DNA of 64,000 nucleotides from Ciona savignyi. Taxonomy: Eukaryota > Chordata > Ascidiacea > Phlebobranchia > Cionidae. This document shows, piece after piece, positions 25,701 through 37,186 of this stretch (positions are counted from its first letter, which is position 1; every line of letters starts with the position of its first letter). The notes under the pieces are model-generated. The model worked only from the letters and a program-made list of their open reading frames with translations, made no database searches and was not told the origin of the DNA. The stretch is taken from NCBI GenBank assembly GCA_000149265.1, contig CH003137.1, positions 899,668 through 963,667 on the forward strand. Direction: 5' to 3'. Position numbers and translations under genes: made by a program.

Positions 25701-26209
25701 CTGTAGCCATAAAGTATTTTGGCCAATAACCGTATTTGTTGTTTTGAGCAAACTTTTCTCAAAGGTACCAGGTGAGATCAAGATTTTGGTGCCATATGAA
25801 GTGTACAACATTAAAATGTTATACATATACATTTACCAGATCAACTAGTGTCCATTTCTACCAGCCGGTTACTAAAGTTATTGCATGCAGTGCGTTGTAA
25901 GGGTCTGTCAAGTCCAAATCACCTTTTCCGATTGTTTTAGTATTTGCACAAAAGCTTAAACACACCATTGACTATAGAAATGCAATATTTCGCAAAAGAT
26001 ATTTGCCTAACCTGGTGATTTAATTCTGCAAGTATTTTTTCAATCAGAAGAAATTCTTTCTTTTTCAGTTCTTGGGCTAAAATCTTCTGTTGCTTTACTT
26101 TACTGTAGTGGTATATAGCCCCTACTGATCCAACCACTAAAACTGTTCCAAAGCATGCCGCTTTTGCCGATTTTATACCATAGGTTTCTATTATGCCAGA
26201 TGCCGACAT
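19717..26209 (-). CDS. Fatty-acid amide hydrolase (FAAH1-like), 11 exons
   Basis: Membrane-bound amidase-signature serine hydrolase that cleaves anandamide and other fatty-acid amides. Exons in coding order are 26209-26012, 25521-25411, 24558-24406, 23942-23809, 22904-22681, 22384-22224, 22017-21837, 21366-21227, 20710-20512, 20330-20185 and 19836-19717. All phases join, giving 588 aa (mammalian FAAH about 579). An N-terminal membrane segment lies at about residues 18-35. The Ser-Ser-Lys triad is intact: Lys148 (VSLKEC), Ser223 (PGGSSIGEG) and Ser247 (TDIGGSIR). Their spacings of 75 and 24 residues equal those of mammalian K142/S217/S241. Other conserved stretches are SGGSPLGFGTDIGG, PPLPFNEEV, RIGYY, CPGGVVPVTKV and GLPVGVQVVGLPW. 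Introns hold SINE fragments (24165-24340, 25560-25640) and a MITE (23147-23770). A nested hAT begins 76 bp before the ATG. Confidence 0.95.
23147..23770. mobile_element. MITE with CAGGGTTCGAATTAA ends, in FAAH intron
   Basis: The left end CAGGGTTCGAATTAAGGG and the right end AATTCGAACCCT are inverted copies, continuing inward with CGCGAATCG-type motifs. The left end is preceded, and the right end followed, by TAATGG, an imperfect target duplication. It is 624 bp without coding capacity. The CAGGG end suggests the hAT class, which is an inference. Confidence 0.7.
24165..24340 (-). mobile_element. SINE fragment in FAAH intron
   Basis: Reverse-strand copy of the window's SINE family: CAGAGCTATTGCAGTGTGTTG, the middle motif in AGTGCCTTGCCCACTGACAC, and a B-box-like GTTTCAAACCTG. 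The tail module is missing. Confidence 0.65.
25560..25640 (+). mobile_element. SINE fragment in FAAH intron
   Basis: A short piece with AGTTGTGTCCTTGGGAAAAG, CAGTGACATTGCC and GATTAATGGGTTA, matching the middle of the SINE family. Confidence 0.55.
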
Positions 26210-26292
26210 GTTTTTCTAAACATATATATTTATGGGTTATTTATTTTACTCCTTTCATTTTTCTTTCCTTTTTTCTGCGTGACGCTCGTGAC

Positions 26293-28555
26293 CAGTGGTG
26301 TACCCAGGATTTTGCAACTGGGTAGACAACCGCGAGCGAAGCGAGCACTCGATTTGGGAGGTACCGCAAAAAAATTTTTTTTTGCTATTTTCCCTGCATA
26401 CACAGCAGAAAATCGCTCTCATTACTACAGACGCAATTTAATCAAAGTTGTGCAATGCATAATAATACTACTATTTTATATAAATTTTGCATTACCCAAA
26501 AAAATATTCTGGTAATGCGCACTATAATAAAAATCCTTTACTAAAAGTTCTTTATTATTCAAATGATCACCCACTATTCCTTTTGCAAATTAAATAAATT
26601 ATTATATGAAATACTGTTTCGTCCAAATGTCAGTCAAATCTCCGAGAGTGAACCACGCAGACAACTGCACCTGGAGAGAGCGAGCGCGATAAGCCCCCCA
26701 TTAAAGGAATAAAGACCACCACGAGTTGCGGTTTCCTACACGCTCTCGGAGCTTTGACTGACATCTGGACTAAACGCCATTTTATTTAGAGCCGCAATTA
26801 AACGTATATAAGTACATACAATTTCGTTCAGTCAAAAAAATGCATTACAATCAACTATGTCGTATATTTCAGCTATATTGCGCGATTAGCAGTGAGCCTG
26901 CAATATGTATTACTATGGGATAACACCGTCGTAATCGGTATAACCCACCCCAATGGCGCCGCGGTTTACCATCTATTTTTAATTACCTTCCGTATTGATA
27001 TTCGTATTTCTGTAGTTTCATATATTACCGGACTGTGGCACGTGGTATTCTGACGAATGACAGTGTTATAACTAGGGCTGTGCAAATTCATAAAAAATCT
27101 TAACGGTTAACCGATCCAAAAATAAATCGGTTAACCGATTAAATCGGAATTTTTTCCTACTCGATGTAACGATGCAAGCTGACCTCACGGCGTTATAAAA
27201 ACAACCTGCTTATAGCGTGTATTGTTATCGCGCGCTGCCGCAAGGCCGGCGTCTTCACAAGATAAGGCCACTTTCCGCCATCTTACGTTTATCTTATATT
27301 CTTATCGTATGTCGCACTAGTCAAAACATCGGTGACCCGCACGAACTGGCCGCTTAATTCTACAAAATATTAAGTCTATTATTGGAACTAAAGTTTTACA
27401 ATTAGAAGTTTGCCTATTGTTCGACTTTCCTTTTTTAAATTAATACACGTGGCCATAACATTGTATACTAGGGCTGTGCAAGAAGCCAGATTCTTAGAAA
27501 GGTTAACCGATCAAAGAAAAGAACATAGGAAAAACGCTCGCGGGAGTGCGTCAGAGGTCCTGTATTGAATCTAGGTCAACGTAACCCTAGGTCAAACCGC
27601 CGATCAAAGCAATAAACACCGCGACGAACCGTTAGAAAAGCGGCGCTGCGGTTAGCAACACCAAGACCTACAAAATCATACCAAGTCGATACGATCTCGA
27701 GGCCTAGACCGTTACTCGTACCATAACTTAGGCCTACTGCAAGTCAACTACGTGGTCTTTAAAAAATAACAACCACCATATAAATTATTTTGTTATCATG
27801 CGCTGTTGTAGGCTGAAAAACGAACACAGTCGGTTAACCATTTATTGACTTCATTGACAGTTTACTGACGTCCACGTTAACTTCGCACATGCCTACTTAC
27901 GTAACGTAATTCCGATGTCCGTAATTTCGCAATTACGCCGAGCACTAATCGGTTAACCGTTTACCAATTTTATTAACTACGTCAGTTAACCGGTTAACCG
28001 TTAACCAATGCACAGCCCTAGTTATAACGCTTTGTTGTGTGTTTTTAATAAAATTATAAATACGCCAAAAAATCAAATCATTCGAACAAATGGTTTGACA
28101 TGAAAACACCTTAACATCTACTATCTTCGTGCAAGTAAGATACCGGCCGGCACGAGGTCTTAATATTCATGATGCGAAGACTGATTACAATCTCCGCAAA
28201 TGTAATCGGTGATAATAAAAGAACACTGAGAAACACGCGTGTAAGTCTATGATTACGTAATGGTAATAGTTTAATGGATCCTTAACCATGTGGCCAAAAA
28301 GACACAAACGTGTCATTTTGCAAGCAAAGCAATATTTTTTATATTTGGAATGCGATTTACGCGGTAATTCGAAGAGAACGACGATAGATCGCTTTGTTAA
28401 AACTTCTGAATACTTTAAAGATGACTCGCGTAATTAGAATTATGGAGAAATTTAATATCGCCGCATAATCTTTATTTTTTCATTTCTTTTTTTTATTGTC
28501 CCAGAATCTTGGGTAGACAGTGTCTACGTTGTCCCTCCGGCTAGGTACGCCACTG
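26293..28555. mobile_element. hAT-type element (CAGTGGCGTACCTAG ends) 76 bp upstream of FAAH ATG
   Basis: The left end CAGTGGTGTACCCAGGATTT and the right end, read inward as CAGTGGCGTACCTAGCCGG, are inverted copies. Flanks are CTCGTGAC (26285-26292) and CTCGTGAA (28556-28563), an 8-bp duplication with one difference. Left and right inner parts also share GGGTAGACA. No transposase is visible. A second hAT-type element (27073-28020) is inserted inside. An inverted repeat (GTCCARATGTCAGTCAA, about 26623-26771) may be another small insertion. Confidence 0.82.
27073..28020. mobile_element. Nested hAT-type element (TAGGGCTGTGCA ends)
   Basis: A 948-bp element with ends TAGGGCTGTGCA and TGCACAGCCCTA and subterminal GGTTAACCG repeats. 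It is flanked by an exact 8-bp duplication GTTATAAC (27065-27072 and 28021-28028). No reading frame of note. A second same-orientation left end (TAGGGCTGTGCAAGAAGCC) begins at 27469, so two copies may be merged. The family recurs at 61690. Confidence 0.88.
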
Positions 28556-28563
28556 CTCGTGAA

Positions 28564-29052
28564 AGCATGTTATGTCGTCATATTATTGGCATAAAGGGGG
28601 ATCCATCCAGGGTAAAATCTTTTATGAATTTTAACTGGCATGCTCTTTTTTAGAACAACCTTCAGTTTTAAAAAACAAGGGAAATTTCCAATATCGAAAA
28701 AAAGTGAAAAATGGCGTATTTTAGACCATTTTTGGCTTCATCGGCATTATTTCCGGATTAGAAACGAATATTTACTTCAAGTTTCTATAAAATTAATAGA
28801 TGTACAACACATATCAGAAAAACAAAATAGTATTTAAACTACCCAGAAAACACAAAACTAAGATAAATAAATACAAAATGTAAATACAACCAAAAAAGAT
28901 GAGGTTGCCTAACAATTATTTTTAACCCTTTTCTGGAAAATCACTATTTATTAAATTTCACGGACACAAATAATCAGTCACATTTCCGGTTTTTATAATA
29001 AGGAAGAAAATGTCAAATTGACTTAAATCTTCTGGTGGTGCTAGCTTATATA
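28564..29052. other. Intergenic stretch, nothing recognised
   Basis: AT-rich sequence between two transposons. The short open frame at 28640-28837 is not supported by anything else. Confidence 0.35.
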
Positions 29053-29400
29053 CAGTAGAACCCCGCTTGACGACCACCTCGATAACACAACCACCTCTTT
29101 ATCAGGACCACTTCAGTGCGGTCCCAAACAATTTACTATGGTAATGCATTGCATTCTGTTACAATAACGCGACCACCCCGGTTTCAGACCAGGACCGCCA
29201 TATTTTTGCCCAAAACTTTGAATTTAACTCCGCTAAAGCGACCACATGTGCCCAATAATGTGCTTTTGTCACCAAAATAATACGTTTAAATTTCTTTTGT
29301 GATCAAAATAATAAGATTACATGTGCGCGTACACACACACAAATAAAATTGTGGCAAACAGAACTAAATTTTGTAAGATAAACTTCAGAACTTACAGTTG
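29053..29400. mobile_element. Half copy of a pogo/Tigger-like MITE
   Basis: The sequence from CAGTAGAACCCCGCTTGACG through CGATAACACAACCACC, TAATGCATTGCATTCTGTT and CGCGACCACCCCGGTTT matches, in inverted orientation, the right half of the element at 41454-41967. The opposite end is not found, so it is truncated. The right boundary is approximate. Confidence 0.75.
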
Positions 29401-30444
29401 TTTAAAATTATTTTGCAAAAAATATCCAAAAAGGAGATAACAAATCGAACTGAAACTTGCAGATATGGTAGCTAGCATAATCCAGACATACACAATCTAA
29501 AACATACAGTTTAATCAAGGAAAACTATGCAAGTCTTGCAAATCACAAATGACCTTTTTTTAGCATTTAATTTTCCACCAATTATGGCATCTAACCTACA
29601 TACCCAATTTTGAATTAATTTTACTTTCCAACGTTTACTCAACGTTACTTAACTTTTTTTGTTGAAAAGAAAATTAAGTTTTAACATTGAATGTTAGTAT
29701 TTATATTATTACCACAGTCCACAGGTATGAGAGAAGAGATATAAAAATCATGTACCCAACTTTACAACCTTAACCGTTTTTCATGAAATTTGTTATTTTG
29801 TTAGACAATCTCTTTGATTAAAAATATTAGGAATAAGTGGTTAGCTATTCCCAAGTCTAAATTTTTATAAATAATCCAAGAAAATTACCCCAAAGTCAAC
29901 CAAAAAGTTTGGTTTTAACCAGAATCGTCAAATCAGGATAACAACTTTGTATATTTTACCCAACTTAAGAAGCATATTGTGCTCAAATTTTAAGTGGTTG
30001 GCCCTAGACTAGACCATTATACATACTATAAAAAGATAAAAATAAAAACTCAATAGCTACGTTTTTCTGAATAAAGTATTCACGTTGGTATACTAAAAAA
30101 AAAACAATAGAAACAAAGATCTAGATGGGAGTTTCCCTATTGTGGTTTATCCACAAGTGAATTATTTAAAATTAGTAACAAGGCAATTTAGCCTAAGCAC
30201 ATAAAACCTGCTGTATTATTTAAGTGTGACTTCTAATCTAAAATTTCAGCAGTTTTGAATAAAATATTAGGTTTTAGTTTATCATTTTTTATATCCAGAA
30301 TTTCTGTAACGTACAAAACCGGGTAGCTTTGTACCAATTTAATTAAAATTTCGCTAAAATCTAACTTCTCCGTGCTGGTATATTCCGAAATGTCCCAAGT
30401 TTTCTTTTTGATTTATTTTTGCACGCGCGAAATTTTCTGAGATT
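29401..30444. other. AT-rich stretch, nothing recognised
   Basis: No exon, RNA gene or repeat with recognisable ends is visible. Confidence 0.35.
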
Positions 30445-30447
30445 TTA

Positions 30448-30594
30448 CGCCAAACCTCGGCGATGAGAGCGATGCGAGCGATCGATTAGAACAAGTTTCT
30501 ACTCGGGCGATAGGCCGGCGATACAGGAGGTGACGTCAAAATAATCGCTCGCATCGCTTTCATCGCTTGCCATCGCCGTAAGTGTGCTTCGGCC
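30448..30594. mobile_element. Palindromic Harbinger-like MITE
   Basis: A 147-bp near-palindrome with CGGCGATGAGAGCGATGCGA on the left and its complement on the right, ending in GCTTCGGCC. It is flanked by TTA on both sides (30445-30447 and 30595-30597), the target duplication typical of PIF/Harbinger elements. The outer motif, read inward as GGCCGAAGCACAC, resembles the ends of the large Harbinger element at 46379 (GGCCGATTCACAC). Confidence 0.7.
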
Positions 30595-30689
30595 TTAATT
30601 GCACACCTAATATATTAACATAACACTTCTAAATCTTACATTTTATTTCTGTTATTTTTGTAGTTAATTTGAGGTTTAAGTGCAGTTAC

Positions 30690-30970
30690 GCTTGTCCGTG
30701 CGTCGCCTTTCAATCGAAAGGTTGCAGGTGCGAAACTGGTCGCTAGGTAGTCGGTTGTGTCCTTGGGCAAGGCACTTCACGGACATTACCTGAACCCAGC
30801 GGATTAATGGGTTCTACCAAATTGAAGGAACGTGTCTATCATATACAACACACTGCAATAGCTCCGGTTAACCGACGATGAGCGCGAGGTGATCTGACGA
30901 TTGCCCGTGTGTTTACCCCCTTGGTTTTCCCATTCACGGGGATAAAGATGAATATCCTATCCTATCCTAC
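30690..30970 (+). mobile_element. SINE, near full length
   Basis: The best-preserved copy of the window's SINE family. It has a tRNA-like head with a B-box-like AGGTGCGAAACTGG, then TGTCCTTGGGCAAGGCACTT, CCCAGCGGATTAATGGGTT, CACTGCAATAGCTCCGGTTA and GCGAGGTGATCTGACG. It ends with CACGGGGATAAAGATGAATA and a (TCCTA)n tail. Confidence 0.78.
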
Positions 30971-31778
30971 GCGATGGCGGCATTTCCGGAAAATGGTTCA
31001 TGTTGGGTATGTGGTATCCAAAATTTTTTTCTCCTGAAAGGTGATAGAAGATCCATAACCCATATTAGATAACACCACCACAAGATATAACCCGATTGGA
31101 CATATTCTTCCTTATTATATAGGCCTAAAGCGTAATGTGACTGATCACTTACTAGTTTTAGTGGATAAATGGGCATTTCCCGGAAAAGGGTTTGTAACAG
31201 CGCTCTAACTTTAACGGTTAATAACCAGGGTAAAACAAGGGTAAACAGAGGTCAAGTATTTTATTGGGTATTCACGCAGCGTGCAGCCAATAAAAGCGCT
31301 GTACTCAAGGGGCATAGCTTAGGTAGATATAGGGTAAGGTTGAGAGAACGGCTTAGCCAAGCGAGGCTCTAAAAACTAACAAGTGGCATATTTTAAATTT
31401 TCCACGCTAGCGGAAATTTTCCTTGGGATTTTCGGACTGTTAAAAGTCGGGGCAAACTATAAGTAATATTAGGATCCCCAAAACCATAAAGCATAAAAAA
31501 ACAATACACCCATAACGAATGCTGGAAGCATACTTTACATAGCCGTTTTGAAACTAATCATTATCATTAAGAAATGGAGCTGTAACCTTAACGTTCTTGT
31601 AAATCGTGCTTCAGCTTGAATTTGAACAAAATCTGAAAAATAACGATTTCTGCGCGGTTTCTTGGGTTCCAACCTGTTTTCAATAAACAAATCAAACTAA
31701 ATCGATGAATTGGAATCACTGAGCCATTTTTTGTGGAAATCTATTGTTTAAATATCAGGTTACTGTGGCACTGGTGAC
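30971..31778. other. Stretch upstream of the IL-17-receptor-like gene
   Basis: No supported exon. The open frames at 30967-31176 and 31169-31372 have no family similarity. It probably includes the promoter of the next gene. Confidence 0.35.
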
Positions 31779-34700
31779 ATGATATCACCGACAACATCAT
31801 TCAGATTACGCCGACTAAGTGGTACAATGTTGTTTTTCTTTGCGTTTTGCTTTATTTTCGCGATTTGTGAAAGTCGTAGTTTGGTGTTCAGCTGCAATGA
31901 GACATGTTCTCAGACAAAATTTGCGGAAGATAATTTCTCGGACATCTCTGGTGACTGCTTAGTCGATTGTAAGTTAAAAATTAACAATTTTTGTAATGGG
32001 TAGAAAGTCAGGTCAAATCCACGAGTATCGTCGTTGGCTTATAGGTACAACTCCAGTCTGCGAATTATAGAACAAATATAATCCAGAAAAGGTTAATTAG
32101 CCCCCTATAGACGCCTTGATGTAGGATAGTATTCATGGAATTGTGAATGTAATTTGCTTTAACCGAGTGATCGGACTGAACAACTAATCGTTTGAACCAA
32201 AAAAGTTCGTCGGCAGTAGATGCTTTTTTTAGCCGAGCGAAGTTTCGAACCCATGATGGATCGTTACTCGAACCGTTTTTGTATTGTAGTTTTGGCCACA
32301 CGACCGTACAACAGTAGATGCTTTAGTATTCTTATGCACGGTTGTGTTCTACCGCCTCCAGCGATTCACCATAAGCATCTCAACACACAGCTGACGTCAC
32401 ATACAAGTCGAACGAGAATGAAACTACGTCACCAATGGCTTTCTTTCATTCGGTGGGTTGGTACGTTCACACGGATTCGGGCGGAATTGAAACAATAGCA
32501 CTAAACATTACGTGGATTAAAGGTGGGCATTTTGAACAAGAGTGAAAATATAAAACTGTAACACGTGAATAACACCAAGTAAACTAACTAGCTTCTGCAA
32601 CTGCGTTTTGTTATGGGTAAGCAAAAAATTAATGCGTTTAACTTGAGCTGGTGGACATTGACCGAAACCCGACACGCATTTTGGAAGATACTTTCATTTT
32701 TGATAATATTATTAATAGATAAATGCTAAAAACATTCTTAGGAAATCTTCACAGCAGATCCACGTGTTTGTGAAGTTTTTAATTTATTATTTAAGTGATA
32801 CGAGTTAAACATAGTCATATCCAGATATTTGGTTCACGAAGAAGAAATCTCGAAAATATATTCTCCAACTTCTTCCAACAAGTCAACACGGTATTTTAGT
32901 GGACGTTGCCCCGGGTTTGAAGTCGTCAGCTGTGGCAGAATATAGCCAGGTTAGTGGGTGGGTGGATATTCGTCGTGGGTCTATTTTGTTATATTTTTAT
33001 AATTTATGACATTAGGGTTAGTTTTAAACATGGGGCTAGAGTTAGGGTTAGTCTTGGGGTTGAGATTAGTGTTTAGGGATGGGTTAAAATTAGTTTCCAT
33101 AATTTTAGTGAGCAGTTTCTTTGCCTACCGCTTTCCCTCCTTTTAGCGTTGCCCTATATTCTGAGGTCTGTCGGAAATTTCCTCAGAGCTATTATTTGCC
33201 ACTGATATCCAAAACATCCTGGCTAAAACATTTGGCAGATTTTAACTCGATTTGACGTTTCCTATCATTTAATATGGAGGCGAAAAGAGACTGATCACTG
33301 GTTTCACTTGATTTGAATTTCTGGGGATTTCCCGGATAAAGTGCTGAAGATGAATCGTACGCATCTTTTTTTTGTATATAAAATGTCTATCTAATTATTT
33401 TAATTTAAAGAGTCTAGCTTTCATACGCGTAATAATAGTGTATTTATGATCGTTAATTTTTATTCTATCCTTGACTTTCTTATAATTTTGAGTAAACATT
33501 TCTTTACGATCTAAAGGTATCGACGATAACGCTAAAATGCTTAAAACGGACCCATTTCCCCCTTTTTCAATAGTGGGAACCTTCACCTTGTAATTCAAAA
33601 GTTGAAGCAAACTATTACAATGTCAATTAGTTGAACTGAAAGTTTAAACCTAATTGGACAACTCGTTGTATATACCCAATGACTTGGCGGCCGAAGATGC
33701 CTGTTACCAGCATAAGGCAGAAAAAAGGGAAAAGCTCGCCTGTTAGCATGCGGCAGCTGACATATTTAAATAACAGCAAAATGGTTGTCAGGTCTACATC
33801 AACTACATGTGTCTCGGATTGAACGAAATTCTCAGAGCTGGTTCGGTGTACTTCGTTTTGCTCAAAACCATCCCCATCGACAAACGAGAATCCGAGAATC
33901 TTTATGATTGCCGGAAGATTAGAATTCCAGGTTCGGATTTAAATTAACCAGTTTTTTTTCGATTTTACAAGCAAACTCTTTAGATACCACTGTCGATAAT
34001 AGATTTATTGAAAAGTTAACGCCACTCAACTTACAAACGGTGTGTGACATATTAAGTCAACAAGATATATAAAATGAGATATTCCGATCAATATTTGAAA
34101 AATGACATCTGTATACCTAAATAAAGAATTTGCTAAACTGACTGTTTAAGCACGGTTTTAATGGTTCATATTACTATATACAAACACGATTGATAAATGT
34201 TTTCGAGAGTCCTAGATACCAGTACTACATTAAAGTGCCAATACATATTTTAGAAGTGACATTTGTTTATACCTCCATTCCCGGCGATAGCGTGAGAATC
34301 TTATCTTATATCGCTAATCCACGTGCACAGGTGGCGCACATACACAGGTGGCGCGCATACACAAGTCAATTGCGCACATACGCAGGTAGTCGCACATACA
34401 CAGGTGGAGCATATACTCGTGCGGTGCGTATACAAACAGAAGGCGCACATAAACAGTTTTTACGAAAACAGGTTGTGGCTGCGGGAAAGTCAGTGGAACA
34501 ACCAACTGCGTTAACTCGTGGGTGCCACCATCTGAAACCTGTCATCAAGACTCAGGTTTAATTCTTTTTTTTGTTTTTTTTTGTTCAGTAAGCAAAAAAA
34601 AAGTTGCTTACTCAGGTGCATAGTAATATACATCATGCCGTCAGTGGAGTTGCAAGATATATTCCAGTTTGTAAATAAACGGACATAATGATATGAATTC

Positions 34701-35877
34701 TACTTTTTTATTGTAATAAAATTCAATGAACACAGAAAGATGTTTCCCGTTCACAACAACCCCAACTACACATTCACCAGGTATGTCTGTATAATACTGC
34801 GGAATATATATATATGTGTGTGTGTGTATAGCACCATACTCACTTACACTGCAGGTGTCACGAATACGATGACAAAAGTGGAAATCCCAAGTGACGTAGC
34901 CACATTGGGGAGTATAGTGGGTGGGATTTGCTTCGTTCTTCTAGTCCTCATCTTGCTGATGTGGAAAGTAGGAAGAGGTGAGTTATCTTGTGTCCCTGCA
35001 TTACTTTTAATTAGTGGGAAGCCCAGTGTGTTGGTTGTATTGGACAACACAATGACCAATGTTTCTGTCATGACACAAAATTAGACCTAACGACATGTGG
35101 TTACCCAACCAACCCCCCCCCCATTCCAGACAACTTGGCGTAAGAGCAGAGTGTGACTTGAAACCAAAACCCCATACGCTACTGTGACACAAAAGCAAAC
35201 ATTTCAGGTTCTATTTTAAGAAACAAATCTATTCTGGTCCCAACGCGTGAGAGAAAAGTTTTGATTGTGAAGGAGATGGGGTCGACGGGGGGTGGGGCGA
35301 CCGGGGCGCTTGGGGCGGAACTTGTGGAATTACTATCGGAATATTACCAAGTTGATTACACGATGTGGATGGAAATGGAGATTCGACGGAAAGGTATTAC
35401 AAAGTGGGTGGTTGATCACGTCGGTTCATATGATCATACCATCATGATGCTATCATCTCCTGGAGTAATGTAAGTTGCATGAAAACAGCGAACTAAAATA
35501 AATAAATTTTTCTGTAGAATATTTTATAACATTGTAATGTTCACATTTATACCTTGCAAATTTAGCCTTGTACCCACCGTCCGGTTACTATCGCTGTGTA
35601 TTTTATATAGTTAAAAAGTTTTAGTAGGGTATAATTCCGTGACCATTTTGCCTCCAGGGACCTTCATCACCCCGATCAACTCCTGAACTGCGTCAACAAT
35701 TTTGTCCGAACCTCCTCCACCATACCTGTCTACATCGCATTCACACCACATCACCGTGTATCTGGCATCAACGTGCTCGTGCTTCCAGCGGATCTCAACC
35801 TATTGTGGAAACAACTCGGGTTGAAAATGAAACGCGAAAAAACTCTGAGATTTAAAAAAATGATGACGTCAGCATAG
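31779..35877 (+). CDS. IL-17-receptor-like membrane protein with SEFIR domain, 7 exons
   Basis: Single-pass receptor-like protein. Exons are 31779-31968, 32825-32949, 33792-33930, 34736-34780, 34855-34977, 35208-35469 and 35658-35877. Phases join, giving 367 aa. A signal peptide (MLFFFAFCFIFAICES) precedes a short Cys-containing ectodomain with YFVLLKTIPIDKRESENLYDC. A Thr/Pro stalk (FTTTPTTHSP) leads to a membrane helix (LGSIVGGICFVLLVLILLMW). The cytoplasmic part matches the SEFIR domain of IL-17 receptors: RKVLIVKE, then TMWMEMEIRRKGITKWV, then HTIMMLSSPGVMDLHHPDQL. That domain recruits Act1-type adaptors. The protein ends soon after the domain, shorter than vertebrate receptors. A further phase-compatible exon at 32362-32460 is possible but uncertain. 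Introns hold a SINE-derived piece (32236-32320), a MITE fragment (about 33004) and a minisatellite (34322). Confidence 0.75.
32236..32320. repeat. SINE-associated module fragment
   Basis: The segment GAACCCATGATGGATCG...GGCCACACGACCGTA matches a block inside the SINE copy at 52527-52925 and another at 59095-59215. It lies in an intron of the IL-17-receptor-like gene. Confidence 0.55.
33004..33150. repeat. Fragment of the MITE seen at 13419-14453
   Basis: The TTAGGGTTAG and ATGGGGCTAGAGTTAGGG sequence, followed by GGTTAAAATTAG, mirrors the CTAACCC-type inner part of the MITE at 13419. No inverted ends or duplication are left. Confidence 0.5.
34322..34455. repeat. Minisatellite of about 17-18 bp units
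   Basis: Imperfect tandem units of the type ACAGGTGGCGCACATAC run for about 130 bp in an intron of the IL-17-receptor-like gene. The repetition opens overlapping frames on both strands, which should not be taken as genes. Confidence 0.75.
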
Positions 35878-37186
35878 AGTTGACGCTTTAGTGGATTTTC
35901 AGAATATTTTAAACCCAGGGGCATTCTGGGCAAATTACCCAGGATAATTACTGCTACAATCGTGTCACTGGGCAGCATTAATTCAGTTGCTCACATACGT
36001 GGTTGATATTGCTTCCTTGCCAACACTAACTATTTGTCCAAATCAAACGTCTTTTTTCTTTTTTTCCTATTTTTGAAAAACCAATACTCATTTTTTAAAT
36101 AACACCCTCTGTGGTCAAAAAGGAAAAAAAGATCTGTTGTCATTGGAAGGAGGCCGATACCGAACAGACTTTGGTATCGGGTATGTATAGGGGTTCATGG
36201 AGTCTTTATTTCGTCAAAATTTTGCTTTTGAGCTAACTGTACTCATTTTACAAAAAATTCTTTTATTCTTGAATACAGTAAAATACACAGTTTGACTTGT
36301 TTAACTAATTCGAGCGATCCTGCCAGAACATGAGCGGAGGCTCCTTTGAAGGGCGCGCTATACAGGGGGAAAACTAAAAGGAGGGAAAGCGGGAAGAAGG
36401 AAATCTGCACATCACTAAAATAAAGATTATGACTTTACTGAAGAAAGCACTTTAAAGCAGAACATTTTTGCACTAAAACATATTAAATACAATTTATGGG
36501 GGTGATACAGGATACATAAATATTTGAAATAAGGCTACAATGAAGAAAAAATTTAGACAAACAGCAGCAAGCTTCCGCATTTTTGTGTAAGTAATGATAA
36601 GTAGGTCCGAAACAGTCGAATATGAAGTCTCCACCAATAATTGGATTGCACTGCTAAATCTCATCTTTATTGAAGCATTATCCAAGGAAAGAGGATCGTA
36701 AGTAAACGAAGATTCTTGAATGAAAATAATTTTATCCATTCGTGGAATTAAAACAACACACCAGCACAATAAGATTTTTGGATCGCTTTAACGAAAAAAT
36801 ACTGTTAATACTTTTTTACACGACTGTAAGCGAAACAACTCAACTTAGCCGACGACGTGGTCGGTGGGCTGCAGAGGGCGCTATACAGATTCGGCCTGCA
36901 AAAATTGAAAAAAATACTTTGTCGTTTCGCATGAGAAACTCTCTCCTAGGAATTCCTCGATGCCATACAGCTTCTACGGCCGTTTCCCGCTTTCTGCACT
37001 GAAATTAAATAACCTTAAATTTATACGTAGATTTTAAAAATATAAAACAAAAATAAATTTGAGAAATCTAGAATTAAAAGTAAAATTTATATGTATATTT
37101 GTCCAATGTTTTTAAAAATTTCTTCACCAATCAAAATAATTTATCAATTAAAAAGTTACAGAAAAGAAACATCGAAACACTCAGGT
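35878..37186. other. Intergenic stretch, nothing certain
   Basis: Short frames at 36494-36769 (minus) and 36742-37002 (plus) match nothing known to me. Two GC-richer spots at about 36350 and 36880 share GGGCGCKMTATACAG-like wording, possibly from decayed repeats. Confidence 0.35.

Noticed and set aside
32620-32725. Open stretch INAFNLSWWTLTETRH as an IL-17-receptor exon
   Set aside because: The wording suits a receptor ectodomain, but no acceptor and donor pair gives a compatible phase. Kept only as a candidate.
34322-34455. Possible CRISPR-like array
   Set aside because: Units are contiguous and diverged with no unique spacers, and the context is an animal intron. It is a minisatellite.
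34314-34561. Overlapping open frames on both strands with repeated VRTHTQV-like patterns
   Set aside because: They arise from a GC-richer minisatellite of 17-18 bp units without stops. No family similarity or splice support.
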